A stretch of 64,000 nucleotides of DNA from Anaerorudis cellulosivorans (GCF_025943985.1 NZ_JAPCWE010000014.1:24784-88783); one strand, 5' to 3'; numbered from the stretch's first letter, positions 51,800 through 61,570 are shown. The notes: a model not told the origin generated them from the letters alone. Program-made: numbers and translations.

Positions 51800-53329
51800 A
51801 TGGAAATAGTGATAGGAATCGTCGGACTCCTTATCGGTGCGGTTGCCGCATGGTATATAACGGGTCATATGGCGAATTCGCGAGCCAAGAAAATTGTAAG
51901 CGATGCTGAAAAAGAGGCTGAAGTAATCAAAAAGAATAAATTGCTGGAAGCAAAAGAGGAAGTGCTTTCCATGAAAGCTGAAGCCGAAAAACAGATCAAT
52001 TCGCGCACTTCGAAGATTCAGAATACCGAAAATCGGTTGAAGCAGCGTGAGATGCAGCTCAATCAGAAACAGGAGGAGTTAAACAAAAAAAGCAATGAAT
52101 TGGATGAAGTGAGAGTTAATCTCGAGAATCAACGTGAAGCGCTCGAGAAACGTAACCAAGAGTTGGATAAACTCCATAAACAGTCGCTCGAGAAGTTGGA
52201 AACCATTTCGGGACTTTCGGCTCAGGAGGCCAAAGAACAATTGGTGGAATCGTTGAAGGACGAAGCCAAAACCGGCGCACAGTCGTATATCAACGAGATT
52301 ATGGAAGAAGCCAAAATGACAGCTAATAAGGAAGCAAAACGCATTGTTATACAAACCATTCAGCGGGTGGCAACAGAAACCTCCATCGAGAACGCCGTAA
52401 CGGTATTCCATATCGACTCTGATGAGGTGAAAGGACGCATCATTGGTAGGGAAGGGCGCAATATTCGTGCGCTTGAAGCCGCCACAGGTGTGGAAATCAT
52501 AGTTGACGACACACCGGAGGCCATTGTATTGTCGGCTTTTGATCCCGTAAGACGAGAAATTGCCCGATTGTCGTTGCATCAGTTGGTGGCCGACGGACGT
52601 ATTCATCCGGCCAGAATAGAAGAGGTGGTGGGCAAAGTAACGAAACAGATTGAAGAAGAGATTGTGGAAACCGGCAAACGGACAGCAATCGATTTGGGTA
52701 TCCATGGACTCCATCCTGAGTTGATTCGGCTGATCGGAAAAATGAAATATCGTTCGTCTTACGGCCAGAATCTGTTGCAACATTCGCGTGAAACAGCTAA
52801 CTTGTGTGCCATTATGGCGGCGGAACTTGGATTGAATCCCAAAAAAGCCAAGCGGGCCGGCTTACTGCACGATATTGGGAAAGTGCCGGACGACGAACCG
52901 GAATTGCCACATGCTATTTTGGGTATGAAGCTGGCCGAAAAATACAAGGAAAAGCCCGATATTTGTAATGCCATCGGCGCCCATCACGATGAAGTGGAGA
53001 TGACTTCGTTGCTGGCTCCGATTGTGCAGGTGTGCGATGCCATTTCAGGCGCGCGACCAGGTGCCCGTCGAGAGATTGTGGAGGCCTATATTAAGCGTCT
53101 GAACGATTTGGAGAATTTGGCACTGTCTTATCCCGGTGTGGTAAAAACATATGCCATACAGGCGGGTCGCGAGTTGCGTGTGATTGTGGGTGCCGACAAA
53201 ATCGACGATGAGGAAACCGAAAGGCTATCGTCGGAAATAGCACGCAAAATACAAACGGAAATGACGTATCCCGGTCAGGTAAAAATTACGGTGATTCGCG
53301 AAACGCGTGCCGTAAGTTTTGCAAAATAA
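51800..53329 (+). CDS. rny: Ribonuclease Y
   Basis: Membrane-anchored endoribonuclease of mRNA decay. The 509-residue protein has an N-terminal membrane helix ([20 protein letters not shown]), a long coiled coil (about 30-200), a KH domain (about 215-265, [19 protein letters not shown]) and an HD domain (about 330-430, [10 protein letters not shown] and [17 protein letters not shown]). Start at 51800 because the helix begins there; the frame upstream (from 51716) is not conserved-looking. Confidence 0.95.
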   Translation: MEIVIGIVGLLIGAVAAWYITGHMANSRAKKIVSDAEKEAEVIKKNKLLEAKEEVLSMKAEAEKQINSRTSKIQNTENRLKQREMQLNQKQEELNKKSNELDEVRVNLENQREALEKRNQELDKLHKQSLEKLETISGLSAQEAKEQLVESLKDEAKTGAQSYINEIMEEAKMTANKEAKRIVIQTIQRVATETSIENAVTVFHIDSDEVKGRIIGREGRNIRALEAATGVEIIVDDTPEAIVLSAFDPVRREIARLSLHQLVADGRIHPARIEEVVGKVTKQIEEEIVETGKRTAIDLGIHGLHPELIRLIGKMKYRSSYGQNLLQHSRETANLCAIMAAELGLNPKKAKRAGLLHDIGKVPDDEPELPHAILGMKLAEKYKEKPDICNAIGAHHDEVEMTSLLAPIVQVCDAISGARPGARREIVEAYIKRLNDLENLALSYPGVVKTYAIQAGRELRVIVGADKIDDEETERLSSEIARKIQTEMTYPGQVKITVIRETRAVSFAK

Positions 53330-53354
53330 AATACAGGGAGAAGAAGGTTTGCAT

Positions 53355-53390
53355 AATTAAAAAGGTCGCTTTCGGGCGACCTTTTTAATT
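53355..53390. terminator. Bidirectional terminator between rny and the convergent gene
   Basis: A perfect 15-base inverted repeat (53355-53369 with 53376-53390) around TTTCGG, with GGTCGC/GCGACC at the core and A5/T5 runs on the arms, so it works for rny on the + strand and for the gene ending at 53410 on the - strand. Confidence 0.85.
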
Positions 53391-53409
53391 GATACACACG
53401 GAAAATGGT

Positions 53410-54597
53410 TTATTTGCTGCTTCTTGAACTGCGATTTTGACTTCCGCTTTTGCTCCTTGACGGAGTTGACGAACGGGAACTTGACGCACTTTTTGTGGTT
53501 GATGATGAGGATCGACTAATGCTTTCTGAGCGTGAAGGTGCATTCCTTTCTATATGTTGTATCTGAGCAGGCGAGCTGTTGCTTTGGCGACTGCTTTTAA
53601 TCGTACTCGAATTTCTTGCACTTTTATTGTTGTTTGCTGTGCCTGACCGACTAATGGTTTCTGTACGAACCGAATTGCCCGAACTTCGATTGATTGTTCC
53701 CCTACTACCGTTGCGACTCGAATTTGTAATTACTGTTTTTTCGTTTGTTGCAGTTCTTCCTGTTTCTACACGGTTGGTAGTTGTCGATCTGCCGGAGTTT
53801 GAGGCAGGAACAGATCGGTTGATCGTTTTGTCGGCATTGCCGTTTTTTGAAATCTCCGGACGATACAGACTTACCGAACGGTTACTTACAGTGGATCTTC
53901 CGGGCCGTGAGGCGTTTGTGACCTGATGAATTTTTACATCGTACCCTGTTTCTTTACGATAATCGCGGGGAGCAGGCCCACTGTAATATTTGTTGTTGTT
54001 GTGTATATGGATGTTGTTGATGATGGTGGTACGATTGTATATGGACGGAGCATAGGGTTTGTAATACCGGTGCATATGGGGATGATACAAATATTTTCCG
54101 GGAAGAAATACCCAATATAAGGACGGGAGTTGGATGTGTACGCTCAACTGTACATGAGGTCCCAGAGGTGCCCATCCATAAAATCCTCCCCCGTTACGCC
54201 ATACTACCCACGCCGGAGCCCATTCGTATCCCGGAATCCATACCCAGCCGTAAATGTCGTCATAATACCATCTGCCGTAATGGAAAGGTGCCCATCCCCA
54301 TTCGAAATCCGATACCCAGGTATTTCCGTAATTGGTCATTACCCAATAGCCGTCGGTGAGGTAGGGATGAAAGTTTCTTCCTACGTCAGGGACCCAAACA
54401 AGACCAAATTCCCTGTTGTTCATCCATCTGCCGTAGGGTGCCAGCGCATTATAAAATATACCGATGCTTACTTCGCCTCCGGAATAATTGTTTTCGTAAT
54501 ATCCGGGTTGGCCGACTGCTTTACTTCCGGATGGTGGCAAGGTGGAAATCATCATTGCCATAAGTACCATCATCAGAGCTTTTCCTATTGTTTTCAT
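53410..54597 (-). CDS. Exported DUF6600-like, YxWGxW-rich protein with basic Ser/Asn/Arg tail
   Basis: A 395-residue protein with a signal peptide (ALMMVLMAMMISTLPPSG). The first half (about 45-165) repeats aromatic motifs of the form (F/Y)xWGWAPFHYGRW, YGWVWIPGYEWAP and GFYGWAPLGPH, characteristic of the DUF6600/YXWGXW group with unknown function. A Tyr/His/Asn-rich linker follows (about 165-215). The last 180 residues are low-complexity Ser/Arg/Asn/Thr, strongly basic. It probably sits in the periplasm or outer membrane. Confidence 0.7.
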   Translation of the reverse strand: MKTIGKALMMVLMAMMISTLPPSGSKAVGQPGYYENNYSGGEVSIGIFYNALAPYGRWMNNREFGLVWVPDVGRNFHPYLTDGYWVMTNYGNTWVSDFEWGWAPFHYGRWYYDDIYGWVWIPGYEWAPAWVVWRNGGGFYGWAPLGPHVQLSVHIQLPSLYWVFLPGKYLYHPHMHRYYKPYAPSIYNRTTIINNIHIHNNNKYYSGPAPRDYRKETGYDVKIHQVTNASRPGRSTVSNRSVSLYRPEISKNGNADKTINRSVPASNSGRSTTTNRVETGRTATNEKTVITNSSRNGSRGTINRSSGNSVRTETISRSGTANNNKSARNSSTIKSSRQSNSSPAQIQHIERNAPSRSESISRSSSSTTKSASSSRSSTPSRSKSGSQNRSSRSSK

Positions 54598-54709
54598 ATC
54601 CTTGCATTTTTAAAAGGGAGTAATTCGTTGTTATTATTAAGACAAATTGACCCGCAAATGGTTTAAGGCACGATAGGTTAGCTTGCTTGGAGGTTTTACG
54701 GTTATTAAA

Positions 54710-54741
54710 TAAAAATTGCTGCAAGTTGTTTTCTTGCAGCA
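54710..54741 (-). terminator. Terminator of the rnf operon
   Basis: On the - strand TGCTGCAAG (54733-54741) pairs with CTTGCAGCA (54717-54725), loop of 7, then ATTTTTATTTAAT. It begins 31 bases after the rnfA stop. Confidence 0.75.
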
Positions 54742-54771
54742 TATTGAAAGTACGTAGGGGGTCAAAAAAAT

Positions 54772-55356
54772 TTATTTGAAAACCTGATCGATTCCGGAGA
54801 ATCCCATAAAGGCCATTGCCAAAATGCCGGCTGTGAGCAGGGCGATGGGAACACCTTGCATGGCTTTTGGTACTTTGCTGAGCGCCAACTGTTCGCGGAT
54901 GCTCGAAAAAATAAGTAGGGCCATAGAATAGCCGATTGCCGTGGATATAGCATAAACAATCGATTCCACTAAATTGAAATCTTTTTGAATGACCAATATG
55001 GCTACACCCAAAATGATACAGTTGGTTGTGATGAGAGGAAGATAAACGCCCAGGGCTTGATATAAGGGAGGAGAGATTTTTTTTATGATGATTTCCACCA
55101 TTTGTACCAACGCGGCGATTACCAGTATGAAAGTGATGGTTTGCAGGTATTCTAACCCGAAGTTTTCAAGGATGCCTTTTTGAATGAGGTAGGTCACTAA
55201 CGTCGAGAGGGTGATGACAAAAGTAACGGCTGCACTCATTCCGATGGCTGTATCGATTTTTTTTGAAACGCCCAAGAATGGGCAGATTCCCAAAAATTGC
55301 GAGAATACGATATTGTTTACAAAAACGGCGACAATAATGATTCCGATAATTTCCAT
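54772..55356 (-). CDS. rnfA: Rnf complex subunit RnfA
   Basis: A 194-residue inner-membrane protein with about six helices, paired with RnfE. The start MEIIGIIIVAVFVNNIVFSQ and FLGICPFLGVSKK contain the conserved half-membrane iron-cluster cysteine region, and LGVYLPLITTNCIILGVAI is the second conserved Cys motif. Start at 55356 by conservation. Last gene of rnfBCDGEA. Confidence 0.93.
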   Translation of the reverse strand: MEIIGIIIVAVFVNNIVFSQFLGICPFLGVSKKIDTAIGMSAAVTFVITLSTLVTYLIQKGILENFGLEYLQTITFILVIAALVQMVEIIIKKISPPLYQALGVYLPLITTNCIILGVAILVIQKDFNLVESIVYAISTAIGYSMALLIFSSIREQLALSKVPKAMQGVPIALLTAGILAMAFMGFSGIDQVFK

Positions 55357-55378
55357 ATTTTTCTTTTTTTTAACGGGG

Positions 55379-55972
55379 TTAGTTCGTTTTCTTTTGTAAT
55401 TTGTTGAAAATGGCGATAAGATATCCAAGAACAATGAAAGCTCCGGGTGCAAGTACAAAAATGAGCGAGCCGTAATTTTCGGGATAAACGGTTATCGAGA
55501 AAATTTTTCCTGTACCCAGAAATTCACGAAGCGCTCCCAAAACGGTAAGTGCCAAGGTAAATCCTATGCCTATTCCCAATCCGTCGAAAAGGGAGGAAAT
55601 AACGTTGTTTTTGGATGCAAAGGATTCGGCTCTTCCCAACACGATGCAGTTGACTACGATCAACGGAATGAAGATACCCAAGCTGTCTGCCAAAGCAGGA
55701 AGATAGGCGTTCATCACCATCTCCACAATGGTTACAAAAGCGGCTATCACAACAATAAATGCGGGAATGCGCACCATATCGGGGATCAGATTTTTGAGTG
55801 ATGAAATGGCTATGTTTGAACAGGTGAGCACGAATAGTGTGGCCAATCCCATACTCATACCGTTGAGGGCAGAGCTCGTGGTTGCCAGAGTGGGACACAT
55901 TCCCAGCAGCAGTACAAACGTGGGATTTTCTTTAACGATTCCGTTTATCAATACGTTGATATTATTGCGCAT
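55379..55972 (-). CDS. rnfE: Rnf complex subunit RnfE
   Basis: A 197-residue, six-helix protein homologous to RnfA with inverted topology. Motifs VLLLGMCPTLATTSS and GIFIPLIVVNCIVLGRAE hold the conserved Cys. Start at 55972 by conservation (MRNNINVLINGIVKENPTF); it overlaps rnfG's end by 11 bases. RnfA and RnfE share an iron-sulfur cluster in the membrane. Confidence 0.93.
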   Translation of the reverse strand: MRNNINVLINGIVKENPTFVLLLGMCPTLATTSSALNGMSMGLATLFVLTCSNIAISSLKNLIPDMVRIPAFIVVIAAFVTIVEMVMNAYLPALADSLGIFIPLIVVNCIVLGRAESFASKNNVISSLFDGLGIGIGFTLALTVLGALREFLGTGKIFSITVYPENYGSLIFVLAPGAFIVLGYLIAIFNKLQKKTN

Positions 55973-56687
55973 GTTCTTCTCCTCCTGTTGTTTTGTCGTT
56001 TTTGTTAATCGTTGTGTCTGAAGCAATGTCCTTCTCGTTTTTTGTCGTTTCTTCGGGAACGATATCTTTACTGAGTTCTGTCGCTCCCGATGCAGCATTT
56101 CCGGCAATGGTATTGACATAAGCGGCATAGGCTTTGTTTACGGCTTCCAGAAAAGCGCGTGATGTAATGGTGGATGCGGTGATGGCATCGACGTTGCCTC
56201 CGTCTTTCGATACAGAAAGTTTTTCTTTTGACAAGTCGCGTCCGATGATGCATTGGCCGGGTTTGGATGTGTCTTTGAACCACTGCACCACTTTTGCCCC
56301 TAAGCCGGGAGTTTCGGCATGCGATAATACCGAATAGTTTACAATGCGGTTATCTTTGTCGAATCCGACGATAATTTGAATAGTCCCGCCGAAGGCGTTA
56401 TTGGAATAGCTGGTGACAGCGAAACCTACCCATTCATCTCCTTTTTTTGCAGGATAGATGGTGAGGGAATCTCCCGCGCCATCCGGTATTTTGTATGCTT
56501 CGGCTACCGGATTGTTGTCGAATGGCGGAACTACTTCCCTGATCGCATTTTCCAATTTCTTTGCTTTTGCCTCGGCAATGGGTTTTGCCGTTATTTTGTT
56601 GACCTGTGCCAACAGAACAGCCACTACAAAACAGATAGTGAATAACGACAAAAACATATTTTTAAATGTGGATTTCAGCTTAGCCAT
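55962..56687 (-). CDS. rnfG: Rnf complex subunit RnfG (FMN-binding)
   Basis: A 241-residue protein with one N-terminal membrane helix and a periplasmic flavin domain. The covalent FMN site is expected at Thr173 in DAITASTITSRA (canonical form (S/T)GATxS; here the Gly is Ala). It has an acidic, Lys/Thr-rich C-terminal tail longer than usual. Overlaps rnfE by 11 and rnfD by 8 bases. Confidence 0.92.
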   Translation of the reverse strand: MAKLKSTFKNMFLSLFTICFVVAVLLAQVNKITAKPIAEAKAKKLENAIREVVPPFDNNPVAEAYKIPDGAGDSLTIYPAKKGDEWVGFAVTSYSNNAFGGTIQIIVGFDKDNRIVNYSVLSHAETPGLGAKVVQWFKDTSKPGQCIIGRDLSKEKLSVSKDGGNVDAITASTITSRAFLEAVNKAYAAYVNTIAGNAASGATELSKDIVPEETTKNEKDIASDTTINKNDKTTGGEEHAQ

Positions 56688-57642
56688 TTTTCTTTACCTC
56701 CCCAAATCGTTTAGGTGTTGTATAATAGTTAATAAGCGGTGTGAACCCATTCATTAGCACAATGGCAAACGACATCCCCTCGGGATAGGCACCCCAAAGA
56801 CGAATACACATAGTGATGATTCCGATGAAGAAACCGTAAATGAGCATTCCTTTTTTGGTTAATGGGGATGTTACGTAATCGGTAGCCATGAAAATAGCTC
56901 CCAACATCAGTCCTCCCGAAAATAGGTGTATTAAAGGATTATGTTGGGGAATAGGATGAATAAGATAGAGAATCCCGCTAAATAGGGCGACGGTTCCCAG
57001 AATGGCAGTTGGAATATGCCACGTAATGATTTTCTTCCACAGGAGGTAACCCAATCCCAACAAGAGTGCCAAGGCGCTCATCTCACCCAATGATCCACCT
57101 TCGGTTCCCAAAAACATGTGGGTTAAGGAGGGTAGATTGTCGGGGTTGAATTTTAAGTTCGCCAACACGGTTGCCGATGTAACGGCATCGGTTGCAGCAG
57201 TTGCCGGAACCGGCCATGTGGTCATTTGTGCAGGGAATGAAATAAGCAGGAAGATACGTCCTACCAATGCAGGATTAAAAATATTGTTACCTAGTCCTCC
57301 AAAAGACATTTTTCCGATGCCGATGGCAGCCAATGCTCCAATGGCAAGAATCCATAACGGCAAATTCGAAGGAAGGTTGAAAGCCAGCAGAATCCCGGTC
57401 AATATGGCCGATCCATCCGTTATTGTCGGTTGTTTTTTCAATATGAATTTAGCAATCAGGTATTCGAAACCGACACAGAACAAAACGGAAAACAGGGTAA
57501 TAATTATCGCGTCAAGACGAAATACATATAAGGATACGAGAAATGCCGGGATGAGGGCAATCAGCACTCCATACATGTTTTTTGGAATGCTGTCTCTGCC
57601 ATGGACATGTGGCGAAGGCGATACGACTAATTTATTTTCCAT
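56680..57642 (-). CDS. rnfD: Rnf complex subunit RnfD
   Basis: A 320-residue polytopic subunit related to NqrB. Covalent FMN site expected at Thr158 in TDAVTSATVL. LVVSPSPHVHGRDSIPKNM near the start is typical of RnfD/NqrB. Part of the ion-translocating core. Overlaps rnfG by 8 bases. Confidence 0.94.
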   Translation of the reverse strand: MENKLVVSPSPHVHGRDSIPKNMYGVLIALIPAFLVSLYVFRLDAIIITLFSVLFCVGFEYLIAKFILKKQPTITDGSAILTGILLAFNLPSNLPLWILAIGALAAIGIGKMSFGGLGNNIFNPALVGRIFLLISFPAQMTTWPVPATAATDAVTSATVLANLKFNPDNLPSLTHMFLGTEGGSLGEMSALALLLGLGYLLWKKIITWHIPTAILGTVALFSGILYLIHPIPQHNPLIHLFSGGLMLGAIFMATDYVTSPLTKKGMLIYGFFIGIITMCIRLWGAYPEGMSFAIVLMNGFTPLINYYTTPKRFGEVKKNG

Positions 57643-57652
57643 ATCAATCTCT

Positions 57653-58984
57653 TTAGTTTTTTCTTGCTTTCATTAGAGCCATTACTTTTCCTTTTCCCAG
57701 TCGGATATAATCGAGCAGTGGTCGATCGGCCGGACAAGTGTAGCTGCATGAACCGCATTCGATGCAATCGGTAATATGGTTTTTTTCTGCCCGATCCCAT
57801 ACGGCATATTCCGAGAGATTCATCAGAAGAGTGGGGTTCAGCCCCATCGGGCAAACCTGAACACATTTGGCGCAGCGGATGCAATCCTTCGGTGTTTTGC
57901 GTTTTGCTTTAGAAGAAGAAATGATCAGTATTCCTGATGTGCCTTTGGTTACAGGGATATCGGTATATGCTACGGCTTTTCCCATCATGGGACCGCCACT
58001 GACTATTTTTCCGGTGTTTTGAGGCAAACCTCCGGCAAAATCAATCAGAGCTTGAAAAGGAACTCCTATGCGTGAACGGATATTGCACGGATTATGGACT
58101 TCTTCTCCTGTAACGGTAACTATTCGCTCGATGAGAGGTTTGTTTTTTTGCACGGCTTCATATACGGCAAACGTGGTTCCGACGTTTTGGACAACAGCTC
58201 CTACTGCAATGGGGAGTGCACCGCTCGGCACCTGACGCCCTATTAAGGCATCGATCAGTTGTTTTTCGCCCCCTTGCGGATAGCGTTCTTCCAGCGGTTG
58301 TATGCGTATGCCGGGATAAGATGAAGCGAGTTGTGAAAATTTGGCAATCACATCTTTTTTATTGTTTTCGATCCCGATAATGGCTTTAGAAACGTTGAGT
58401 GCTTTCATCAAAAGGGTTGTGCCTATCAATATTTCTTCGGTTTTTTCCATCATGAGTTGATGGTCGGAAGTGAGATAGGGCTCACATTCAACGCCGTTGA
58501 TAATGAGCACTTCGGCTTTTGTACCCGGAGGAGGCATCAGTTTTACGTGAGTTGGAAACGTTGCTCCTCCCATTCCCACAATGCCTGAGGCCGCAATCTT
58601 GTCGATGATTTCTTTTTGCGACAAGGCGCATTCGTTGATTAGCGTTTCAGATCGGTCTATGGAATCTTCCCATTCATCGCCTTCGACACTGATGATTACA
58701 GCATCGCGTCGGTAACCGCTGACATCCACTACTTTGTCGATTTTTTTGACGGTTCCCGAAACCGATGAATGGATGTTGGCTGAGACAAACCCCACGCTTT
58801 TACCGATCAGCGTTCCGACTTTCACTTTATCTCCTTTTTTTACAACAGGCTGACTTGGAGCGCCGATATGTTGTGCCAGCGGAATACTTACTTCGTCAGG
58901 AATCTCGATAGATTGTATTGTTTTTCCTGCAGAAAGTTTGTTAGCTTTGGGATGTATTCCGCCAATACGAAATGTTTTTAACAT
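57653..58984 (-). CDS. rnfC: Rnf complex subunit RnfC (NADH-binding)
   Basis: A 443-residue membrane-associated subunit where NAD(H) and FMN react. GIVGMGGATFPTHVK is the nucleotide-binding Gly-rich region. The C-terminus has two 4Fe-4S motifs, CIRCAKCVQVCPMGLNP and CIECGSCSYTCPADRP. It lacks the long Ala/Lys repeat tail of gammaproteobacterial RnfC. Followed 10 bases later by rnfD. Confidence 0.95.
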   Translation of the reverse strand: MLKTFRIGGIHPKANKLSAGKTIQSIEIPDEVSIPLAQHIGAPSQPVVKKGDKVKVGTLIGKSVGFVSANIHSSVSGTVKKIDKVVDVSGYRRDAVIISVEGDEWEDSIDRSETLINECALSQKEIIDKIAASGIVGMGGATFPTHVKLMPPPGTKAEVLIINGVECEPYLTSDHQLMMEKTEEILIGTTLLMKALNVSKAIIGIENNKKDVIAKFSQLASSYPGIRIQPLEERYPQGGEKQLIDALIGRQVPSGALPIAVGAVVQNVGTTFAVYEAVQKNKPLIERIVTVTGEEVHNPCNIRSRIGVPFQALIDFAGGLPQNTGKIVSGGPMMGKAVAYTDIPVTKGTSGILIISSSKAKRKTPKDCIRCAKCVQVCPMGLNPTLLMNLSEYAVWDRAEKNHITDCIECGSCSYTCPADRPLLDYIRLGKGKVMALMKARKN

Positions 58985-59012
58985 AAATAGCTTGATTTTC
59001 CTGATGTTGCTT

Positions 59013-59882
59013 TTATACTGTTTTCTTTATTTCTTCTTTGGATGACTCGGACGCCTTTTCTTTTCGTGGCGGGAAATTGAGTTCCCATATGGAGTTGGTA
59101 GGGCAAACAGGAACGCATTTGCGGCACAGCCGACATTTATCGTCGTCGATGTAAGCCAGGTTGTTTTCAATGGTAATGGCGTCAAACGCACATACCTGTA
59201 AGCATTTGCTGCAACCGATACAGGCAACTTCGCACGCTTTTCGGGCAATGGGGCCTTTGTCTTTGTTTACGCAGGAAACAAAAATACGACGTGATTTTGG
59301 TCCCTGCTTACGTAGTTCGATGATATCTTTCGGACATGCTTTCACACAGGCGCCACAAGCAGTACATTTGTCTTCATCAACTTCGGGGAGAAGTGTTTGA
59401 GGGTTGATATGAATGGCGTCAAACAAGCATGCATCCACACAATCGCCCAAGCCAAGACAGCCAAAAAAGCAATCTGTCTCACCCCCGTAGAGAGCCGCTT
59501 CTATGGCGCACCGGGGTGCTCCATCATATATACTGGTTTGAGGACGATGCTCGCAGGTGCCGTCGCATCGGACAACGGCAATTTTTTTTGATGTGGCTGG
59601 TGCCGTCTTTCCTAAAATGGTGGCGATTTTATCCATGGTTTCCTGACCTCCTACAGGACAAAACAAGTCGTCCATCGTATATGATTTCACAACCGCCGAA
59701 GCAAATCCCCTGCAACCGGGAAATCCGCATCCGCCGCAATTGGCTCCGGGCAAAATTTCTTGTATTTGTTCGATGAGGGGATCCTCAATTACTTTAAATT
59801 TTTGTCCGGTAAGATACAGAATTGTTGCACTTGCCGCACCAATAATACCTAATAAAGCAACAGCTATCAGAATTGCATTCAT
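59013..59882 (-). CDS. rnfB: Rnf complex subunit RnfB (multi-cluster ferredoxin)
   Basis: A 289-residue electron entry subunit with an N-terminal membrane helix, a 4Fe-4S domain (CGGCGFPGCRGF) and about four further Cys groups: CFFGCLGLGDCVDAC, CTACGACVKACP, CIGCSKCLQVCAF and CRLCRKCVPVCP. It is larger than E. coli RsxB (192 residues), like the clostridial-type RnfB. It accepts electrons from reduced ferredoxin, for example that made by KorAB. 4-base overlap with rseC. Confidence 0.94.
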   Translation of the reverse strand: MNAILIAVALLGIIGAASATILYLTGQKFKVIEDPLIEQIQEILPGANCGGCGFPGCRGFASAVVKSYTMDDLFCPVGGQETMDKIATILGKTAPATSKKIAVVRCDGTCEHRPQTSIYDGAPRCAIEAALYGGETDCFFGCLGLGDCVDACLFDAIHINPQTLLPEVDEDKCTACGACVKACPKDIIELRKQGPKSRRIFVSCVNKDKGPIARKACEVACIGCSKCLQVCAFDAITIENNLAYIDDDKCRLCRKCVPVCPTNSIWELNFPPRKEKASESSKEEIKKTV

Positions 59883-60310
59883 AATAAGAATAGATTTGAA
59901 GAATCGCTTTTTTTAATTGTAAAAGTAAATATTTTAGTCATTTTGTTTCTTAGAAAATATAGCACAATATAATAAGGAGCAAGGATGGAAACTGACAAAA
60001 GAGCCCCTTGTATTTCGTTGAGATGCCACATATAAGTTGAGAGAATTACCATCGAAACGATCAGAATAAGAGGTATGCCATATGCCCACCAAACGGCTTT
60101 ATAACCTAATGATGTTTTGCCCTCTATCGTTACCCGGTCGTTTACCTTGAATTGGCCGGAGTAGTCGACGACGTCAACGGTTTTTTCACTTGAGTCTGCT
60201 GCGGTACAATATCTTTTGGCGTGGCAAGCACTGCATGCCGATTGCTGCAGGATGCGTACCTTGATGTGGTTTCCGTCTATATGCTCAATGATGCCTTCAT
60301 GTTCGATCAT
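59879..60310 (-). CDS. rseC: RseC-family protein (Rnf/SoxR-reducing partner)
   Basis: A 143-residue membrane protein with a cytoplasmic Cys-rich motif CSACHAKRYCTAAD and two hydrophobic helices (about 73-115). RseC-type proteins accompany Rnf/Rsx systems and are required for SoxR reduction in E. coli; here no SoxR is seen, so it is more likely an Rnf assembly or cluster factor. Start at 60310 chosen as the conserved beginning MIEHEGIIEHI. Leads the rnf operon with a 4-base overlap to rnfB. Confidence 0.85.
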   Translation of the reverse strand: MIEHEGIIEHIDGNHIKVRILQQSACSACHAKRYCTAADSSEKTVDVVDYSGQFKVNDRVTIEGKTSLGYKAVWWAYGIPLILIVSMVILSTYMWHLNEIQGALLSVSILAPYYIVLYFLRNKMTKIFTFTIKKSDSSNLFLL

Positions 60311-60346
60311 GAATGAACGGCTTTTAAAAGCTTTTTGATTTTCGGG

Positions 60347-60354
60347 CAAAGGTA
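60347..60354 (-). promoter_or_regulatory. -7 promoter element of the rseC-rnf operon
   Basis: TACCTTTG on the - strand, 37 bases before the rseC ATG. No clear -33 TTTG. Between it and the ATG is a perfect 12-base palindrome GCTTTTAAAAGC (60320-60331). Confidence 0.5.
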
Positions 60355-60399
60355 AGGATTATTTTTGATTTAGGGGAAAGGATTTTTTTAAATTAAAGT

Positions 60400-61431
60400 T
60401 TAATGGGAATCCTTCTGTTCTATTTCGGGAGTTGCTTTTTCATTCTTAATCAGAACCGATAATACAATGGAAAGCAGTAGCGTCCCAATGATTACTGCCA
60501 ATGAGATCCATGAATGATTTACAAAGAAATGTTCAACGGTGGGAATGGCCCCAAGTAGCATTTTTGCACCAATAAAGAAAAGAATAAAGCTTACACCTGT
60601 CTTCAGAAAGCGGAACATACCCATAATCCCTTTCAGTGCAAAAAATAATGAAATCAATCCCATTACGGCAAAAACATTGGAAGAAATGGCTAGGAAATTT
60701 TCTTCGCTTGGCGTAAGGATATTGGTTGACCCTTCTTTTATTACGCCGATGATTGCAGGAATAGAGTCAACTGCAAATAAAATATCGGTGGAACCTATCA
60801 CCAAAAGCGCAAGAAACAGGTTGGTGATATGGGTTTTTCCATCTATTTTGGTAAAGAAATATGGAGAATGTACATCCGGATCGACAGGGAATATTTTTGA
60901 TGCTCCTTTGTACAGAATATTGGATTGCGGATCGATATTGTCATTGCCTTTCGATGCCGCCATTTTATAAGCTGTCCATATCAAAATAAAACCGAAAATA
61001 TAAATAATCCAATGGAAGTGTTGTACGAGTTCCATGCCAACGAGTATAAATAAAATTCGAAGCACTACCGAGATCATAATCCCCATTTTCAGTAGTTTGG
61101 GTTGGTTTTTCTCGTTAATTCCCATCATAGAGAAAATCATGATGAAAACAAACAGGTTATCGACCGATAAAGAGTATTCGGTAAAATAACCCGAAATGAA
61201 TTTTACCATCATGAGTGGTCCTGTTTTTATCGGGCTGTCCGGATTTTGAGGAAAGAAGAAATAAAGTGAGATTCCGAAAAGCATCGCTACTGAAATCCAA
61301 ATGGCTGTCCAACCTAATGACGATTTTATGCTGATCGTTTCTTTGCGATGTTCGGTTACGTATAAGTCTATGGAATAAACAATACAAAAAATGGCAATAA
61401 ATACAAGCCAATACAACGTCATTATATCCAT
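60400..61431 (-). CDS. TerC-family membrane protein
   Basis: A 343-residue polytopic membrane protein (about 9 helices) of the TerC/Alx family, proposed to export Mn2+ or to load metal onto exported proteins. Signature regions are GYFTEYSLSVDNLFVFIMIF (acidic residues within the helix), GSTDILFAVDSIPAIIGV, and ALKGIMGMFRFLKTG. Single gene with its own promoter-like box and leader hairpin. Confidence 0.88.
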   Translation of the reverse strand: MDIMTLYWLVFIAIFCIVYSIDLYVTEHRKETISIKSSLGWTAIWISVAMLFGISLYFFFPQNPDSPIKTGPLMMVKFISGYFTEYSLSVDNLFVFIMIFSMMGINEKNQPKLLKMGIMISVVLRILFILVGMELVQHFHWIIYIFGFILIWTAYKMAASKGNDNIDPQSNILYKGASKIFPVDPDVHSPYFFTKIDGKTHITNLFLALLVIGSTDILFAVDSIPAIIGVIKEGSTNILTPSEENFLAISSNVFAVMGLISLFFALKGIMGMFRFLKTGVSFILFFIGAKMLLGAIPTVEHFFVNHSWISLAVIIGTLLLSIVLSVLIKNEKATPEIEQKDSH

Positions 61432-61467
61432 ATCAAAAATCTTTTTTAAATCTGTGTGCTATGTTAA

Positions 61468-61517
61468 ACGTGGCTGATATTGTCAGCGTTTTGTTAGGAA
61501 AAAATCGGCCAAAGGTA
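61468..61517 (-). promoter_or_regulatory. Promoter and leader hairpin of the terC gene
   Basis: On the - strand TACCTTTG (61510-61517) is a -7 element. In the leader a hairpin is formed by GCTGA (61473-61477) and TCAGC (61482-61486), extended after a bulge by AACG/CGTT. It does not show the conserved loops of the yybP-ykoY manganese riboswitch. Confidence 0.4.
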
Positions 61518-61570
61518 ACGATAATTTAGTCTTGATTTGCGTTACGGTGTAATTAAATTTTATTAAATGG

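Noticed and set aside
52079..52783. Open frame of 234 codons on the - strand within rny
   Set aside because: It is fully antisense to the well-supported ribonuclease Y gene, and its translation is Phe/His/Cys-rich without recognisable motifs.
61432..61517. yybP-ykoY manganese riboswitch before terC
   Set aside because: Only a short hairpin is present; the two conserved internal loops of that riboswitch are missing.
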